Below are positions 60,907-64,000 of a DNA stretch of 64,000 nt, one piece after another (the stretch's first letter is position 1; every line of letters starts with the position of its first letter). A program made the position numbers and the translations under genes. Source of the stretch: Coprousia sp963931435 (GTDB lineage Bacteria > Actinomycetota > Coriobacteriia > Coriobacteriales > Coriobacteriaceae). The stretch covers positions 1-64,000 of the forward strand of contig OZ007012.1 in the NCBI GenBank assembly GCA_963931435.1. The letters are read 5' to 3'. The notes under the pieces were generated by a model that made no database searches, had not been told where the DNA came from, and saw nothing but the letters and a program-made list of their open reading frames with translations.

Positions 60907-62373
60907 CTACAGCAACTGGATGTTGAAGCTCTCGGCCGAGATGCCGGCGGCCGTCTTCTTGAGGATGTCTGGATCCGGGTTCACGTAGCCCGTCTCCCGC
61001 ATGCTCGCGAGCACCTCGGCGTAGCTCACCGCGCCGAGCGATTGCAGCTCGACGAGCTCCTCGGCCTCCCCCTCGCTCGGTGCCCCGCCGCGCGGCGAGC
61101 TGCCGCCCAGCTCGGCTGAAGCGAATACGTAGGCCCAGTTGTCCCCGTACGCCAGCACGATCATCCCGTTGCCGAGATCGTCCGTGCGGAAGGTGACCCC
61201 GCTCATGTCCGTGCCCCCGCCTGCCGAGGACGACACGTAGTTCAGCTTGACCAAGGCGCGCGAGGGGTAGTCCGCGGCGTAGATGGTCGCGTTGGTTCCA
61301 TCCACCTCGACGCGCACGCGCCCGACCCACTCCTCGGGAATCTCGAAGCTGAAGGCCGAGGTCGCGAAGCTCCGCTGCTCGCCTGCGTCCGCATCATCGG
61401 CGCCGGCGTCGTCCGCATCCGACGCCTTGAAGGACGAGAGCGGCTGCCAGTCGAGCCCCTCGTACGGCGTCGTGTCGATCTCGGGCATGTGCTCGAACAC
61501 CTCGTCGAGGCCGCCGGCCTCACCCTCTTCGACCAGCTGGCCGCGCTCGTAGAGACGCCACGTGAGGTCGCCCTGCGAGAGGCCCCACTTGAAGTGGGTG
61601 AGCTCGACGGGTTCGCCATTCTCGACGTCCATGATCACCTCGGAGCCGGTCTGACCCGTCTGCGAGAGCTCGACCGTGCCGTCTGTGCACAGGGTGATCG
61701 TCGTCGGGCTCGCCGAGGAAAAGTCCGCCGCGACGGTCGAGACCGAGGTGCCGTCGGTGGCGTAGACGGCGAGCGGTCGGTAGTCGTCATCCGGCCCCAC
61801 GAGCGCCACGATGAGCTCGCTGTGCCCGTCACCGTTGACATCCTCCACGGCGTAGCTCGGCGTCCACGAGGCCTCCTCGTCGCCCACCGCGTTCGCGGCG
61901 GTTCCGTTGTTGAACAGCCCCGCCACGCCGGCTACGTCCTCGTCCGCATCGCCGGCGGAGACGTTCCACCCCGCGCGCAGCGCCTCCTGGTACTGGGCGA
62001 GCTTGGCGTCGAAGACGGCTGCCTCGGTCTCATCCCCCTCGTCTTCCGGCTCGACGGCCTGCTCCGCCTGCTGCTCCTGGGCCTGCTGCTGGGAGGGCAG
62101 GTAGACGGTGACGTAGAAGAGCACCGCGGCCACCGCGACGGTCGCGCACACGAAGAACGCGATGAGGAGCCCGAGCATGGTGGGCGTGAGGCGCGAGAAG
62201 GAGAGCCTTCGGGCGCGCTTGACCTGCGACCCCAGGTCGCCGTTGCTTTGGATGCCCGGGGCGGCGCCGGTATCGGGCGCACCCGCCCCGTCCGCCCCGG
62301 CGACGGGGGCGCCGCAGCGCGAGCAGAACCGCGCGTCGTCCGCGATCTTGTTTCCACATGTCGAGCAGTACAT
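60907..62373 (-). CDS. Zinc-ribbon membrane protein with external repeat-like domain
   Basis: The protein has 488 residues. It begins MYCSTCGNKI, with a second pair CSRCG, forming a zinc ribbon (~1-25). One membrane helix (~68-92) follows, then a Gln/Glu-rich stretch and a large external part. That part contains an EF-hand/FG-GAP-like DVNGDGHSELIVAL motif (~165-178) and a further domain near the C-terminus. Such zinc-ribbon membrane proteins are common in Actinomycetota and Firmicutes but of unknown role. The upstream open frame to 63654 is antisense shadow. AGGGG precedes the ATG. Confidence 0.78.
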   Translation of the reverse strand: MYCSTCGNKIADDARFCSRCGAPVAGADGAGAPDTGAAPGIQSNGDLGSQVKRARRLSFSRLTPTMLGLLIAFFVCATVAVAAVLFYVTVYLPSQQQAQEQQAEQAVEPEDEGDETEAAVFDAKLAQYQEALRAGWNVSAGDADEDVAGVAGLFNNGTAANAVGDEEASWTPSYAVEDVNGDGHSELIVALVGPDDDYRPLAVYATDGTSVSTVAADFSSASPTTITLCTDGTVELSQTGQTGSEVIMDVENGEPVELTHFKWGLSQGDLTWRLYERGQLVEEGEAGGLDEVFEHMPEIDTTPYEGLDWQPLSSFKASDADDAGADDADAGEQRSFATSAFSFEIPEEWVGRVRVEVDGTNATIYAADYPSRALVKLNYVSSSAGGGTDMSGVTFRTDDLGNGMIVLAYGDNWAYVFASAELGGSSPRGGAPSEGEAEELVELQSLGAVSYAEVLASMRETGYVNPDPDILKKTAAGISAESFNIQLL

Positions 62374-62532
62374 AGGACCCCTATCCTGCGTCCCGTCCTT
62401 GCATGGTTGCAGTCTATTCCTGTTTGGAACGCGAAAACACTGATTTTGGGCGCGTGAAAAAAGTGAATCACGGCAAGCCCTGCACCCATCATAGTAAAGA
62501 GGGATGACATCTGCTGCCGAGGGAGGTCCGCC

Positions 62533-63963
62533 ATGCCGGTCGTCGTCGATCCGTTTGCCCAGACGCGCCTGCCCAACGGCACCGTGCCCTGCGAGGACGC
62601 GGCCCTCGTGGATGCGGAGGGCACCACGGCGTTGCGTTTCGCGCCCGCTTCCCCGGGCGCCGTGCGCCGCGCGCCGGCGTCGCGGGGGCCGGCGCGTCCC
62701 CTGATGGCCCTGCTCGATCTTGCCATGTGCGTCGCGCTCCGCCTCGATGCCGCCACGGGCGAGGCCGCGATCGAGATCTTCGATGACCGCATGCTCGATT
62801 TCGCTCGCGCGCACGGGCCGCTCTTCGCGCGTGAGCCGCTCGCCCGCGGCGTGGACGGCGCGCCGCTCGGGCCCGACGTCCGGCTCGAGGAGCCGCGCAC
62901 CCTGTGGTCGTCGGCCGCGATCATGGCCAACCTCGCCGTGGTGGCTCAGGAGTGCGCCAATCTCACGCTGCCGCTCGCCGGCGCCCAGGCCGCGCTCGGC
63001 AACCTCGTCCATCTGCGCATCGGCGGCTCCGACGCCTCCGAACCGTTCGATCTCTACGTCGTCTCGCGCCCGATCGCGCCCGCCTACGCGGACTGGCTCG
63101 ATATCCCCTGCTTCGTACGGCGCGAGCAGGAGGCGGCGGCGGGGCGCCTGCATTACGGCTTTCTGCTGCCGGAGCCGGATGGCGGCGTGGACCTCGTCGT
63201 GGCGTCCTTCCGCCACGAGATCGCGACGCCCGACTGGCGCCTGCTGCTTGGCGCCCTCGAGCTCGAGGGCGCGGGCGCGGAAGTCGTGCGCGGCCAGCTC
63301 ATCGCCGCCGGACACGACATCGCCGCCGACGTGCCCAGCGGCGCGTTCGCCGGGGAGCTTCTCGGTGAGACTGCGCCGCTCGGCGCAGGCGATCTCGGCG
63401 CCCTCTCCGCGCTCGTGCGCACGCTCGTCGCCGCCCACATGCGCGATGCGCGCATCGATGTGTTCTCCACCGGGGGCGACACGGGGCACTTCGTGTTCGG
63501 GAGCCTCGCTTCGTGGCTCTGGTACGACTTCTCCCACGATCTGGAGAGCGTGCGCGTCAAGTACTGCGCGCGCTGCGGGCGCGGGTTCTCGGTGGCCGGC
63601 CATCGCGGCCCGGAGCGCAACTACTGCAGCGCCGCATGCCGCAACGCCGCGCACAACCGGCGCTCATCGACGCGTCGCGACGACATCCGCAACGGCTTTC
63701 TGGAGCGCGGCCTCACCGTGGACGAGCTGGCGCGCGCCTACTTCGCCGATCTGGACGAGCGGGAAGGCGCCGCCGCCGTGCGGGAGCTGCTCTCGAGCTG
63801 GCCGGCGCTCAAGCATGCCATCGACGACGAGATCGAGGATGACGGTTGGGGTGCGCCGCTGCTCAAGCGCTGCGCTGAGCAGGGCATCGACGTTTTGCGC
63901 CTGCTGCCGGCCCGTCGGCGCCGGCAGCTGCGCGAGATGCGCGCCCGCGGCGGCGCGGTCTGA
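62533..63963 (+). CDS. Hypothetical protein with CGNR-like zinc finger
   Basis: The protein has 476 residues with no signal peptide or helix. Near residue ~340-375 is a Cys cluster, KYCARCGRGFSV then ERNYCSAACRNAAHNRR, which resembles CGNR-type or MYND-like zinc fingers at the end of some bacterial DNA-binding proteins. The N-terminal ~330 residues are not recognised. The C-terminus is Arg-rich. It is divergent from the zinc-ribbon gene; GGGAGG precedes the ATG. A transcription-factor role is possible but unproven. Confidence 0.65.
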   Translation: MPVVVDPFAQTRLPNGTVPCEDAALVDAEGTTALRFAPASPGAVRRAPASRGPARPLMALLDLAMCVALRLDAATGEAAIEIFDDRMLDFARAHGPLFAREPLARGVDGAPLGPDVRLEEPRTLWSSAAIMANLAVVAQECANLTLPLAGAQAALGNLVHLRIGGSDASEPFDLYVVSRPIAPAYADWLDIPCFVRREQEAAAGRLHYGFLLPEPDGGVDLVVASFRHEIATPDWRLLLGALELEGAGAEVVRGQLIAAGHDIAADVPSGAFAGELLGETAPLGAGDLGALSALVRTLVAAHMRDARIDVFSTGGDTGHFVFGSLASWLWYDFSHDLESVRVKYCARCGRGFSVAGHRGPERNYCSAACRNAAHNRRSSTRRDDIRNGFLERGLTVDELARAYFADLDEREGAAAVRELLSSWPALKHAIDDEIEDDGWGAPLLKRCAEQGIDVLRLLPARRRRQLREMRARGGAV

Positions 63964-64000
63964 ATCCCGGCTTCTCTTCAATTTTTTCACGCACTCAAAA

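Noticed and set aside
60907..63654. Single 915-codon minus-strand protein covering both the zinc-ribbon gene and the opposite strand of the zinc-finger gene
   Set aside because: The zinc-ribbon start MYCSTCGNKI at 62373 fits the family; the upstream extension is antisense to a real plus-strand gene.

Overview
The window is about 64 kb of high-GC bacterial chromosome and reads as a member of the Coriobacteriia (Actinomycetota), most likely Collinsella or a close relative. This is inferred from the gene content: a membrane-bound LuxR regulator, an exported-type aldehyde oxidoreductase module with a multihaem cytochrome, a galactoside operon with the low-GC-type GalT, and many TACAAT-type -10 boxes. 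No rRNA or species marker is present. Genes are densely packed and most carry strong Shine-Dalgarno sequences.

Layout. 1-3.1 kb: the 3' part of typA, a UPF0126 membrane protein and an AraC regulator. 3.2-13 kb: a galactoside locus (ABC ATPase, Tat-type lipoprotein binding protein, two permeases, GH36 alpha-galactosidase, galT, galK), divergent from the AraC regulator across an AT-rich control region. 13-15.7 kb: a predicted cytosolic ParB-like/BMP fusion followed by a calcineurin-like phosphoesterase. 15.7-21 kb: two 161-bp MITE-like repeats, a small membrane protein, two tRNA-Ser genes, a PAP2 phosphatase and purB. 21-28.7 kb: a membrane LuxR regulator, a conserved hypothetical, a NifU/IscU-like protein, a Tat-signal four-cluster ferredoxin, an aldehyde ferredoxin oxidoreductase and a five-haem cytochrome. 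28.8-36 kb: a TSCPD protein, a Tat lipoprotein, a two-component system, purC, a membrane protein, an M29 aminopeptidase and tRNA-Lys. 36-41 kb: phosphoglucomutase, then prs and glmU on the minus strand. 41-46 kb: an ECF transporter (T, fused A-A, S) and a Kef-type antiporter. 46-52 kb: xth, sirtuin, a DHPS-HPPK fusion, birA and coaX. 52-58.2 kb: a cytochrome c maturation operon ordered ccmE-F-A-B-C-D. 58.2-64 kb: a MarR regulator, initiator tRNA, an IS110-family element, a zinc-ribbon membrane protein and a zinc-finger protein.

How it fits together. The ABC importer probably brings in raffinose-type alpha-galactosides; the galactosidase, GalT and GalK feed galactose into the Leloir pathway, and the mutase at 36 kb can complete the route to glucose-6-phosphate. 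The aldehyde oxidoreductase, Tat ferredoxin and membrane cytochrome look like one electron-transfer unit, and the ccm operon about 24 kb away would load haem onto that cytochrome.

Most interesting points: CcmC carries two Listeria-Bacteroides-type repeats in its first external loop, and its gene also contains 29 bp of initiator-tRNA-like sequence; CcmE has a CxxxY haem site and an extra domain; the cytochrome has CX3CH and CX4CH haem motifs; DHPS has a roughly 130-residue low-complexity insertion; the BMP protein lacks a signal peptide and has a ParB-like front end; and the IS110-type element has 17-bp inverted repeats, a candidate guide-RNA region and an inverted repeat that can hide its transposase ribosome-binding site.
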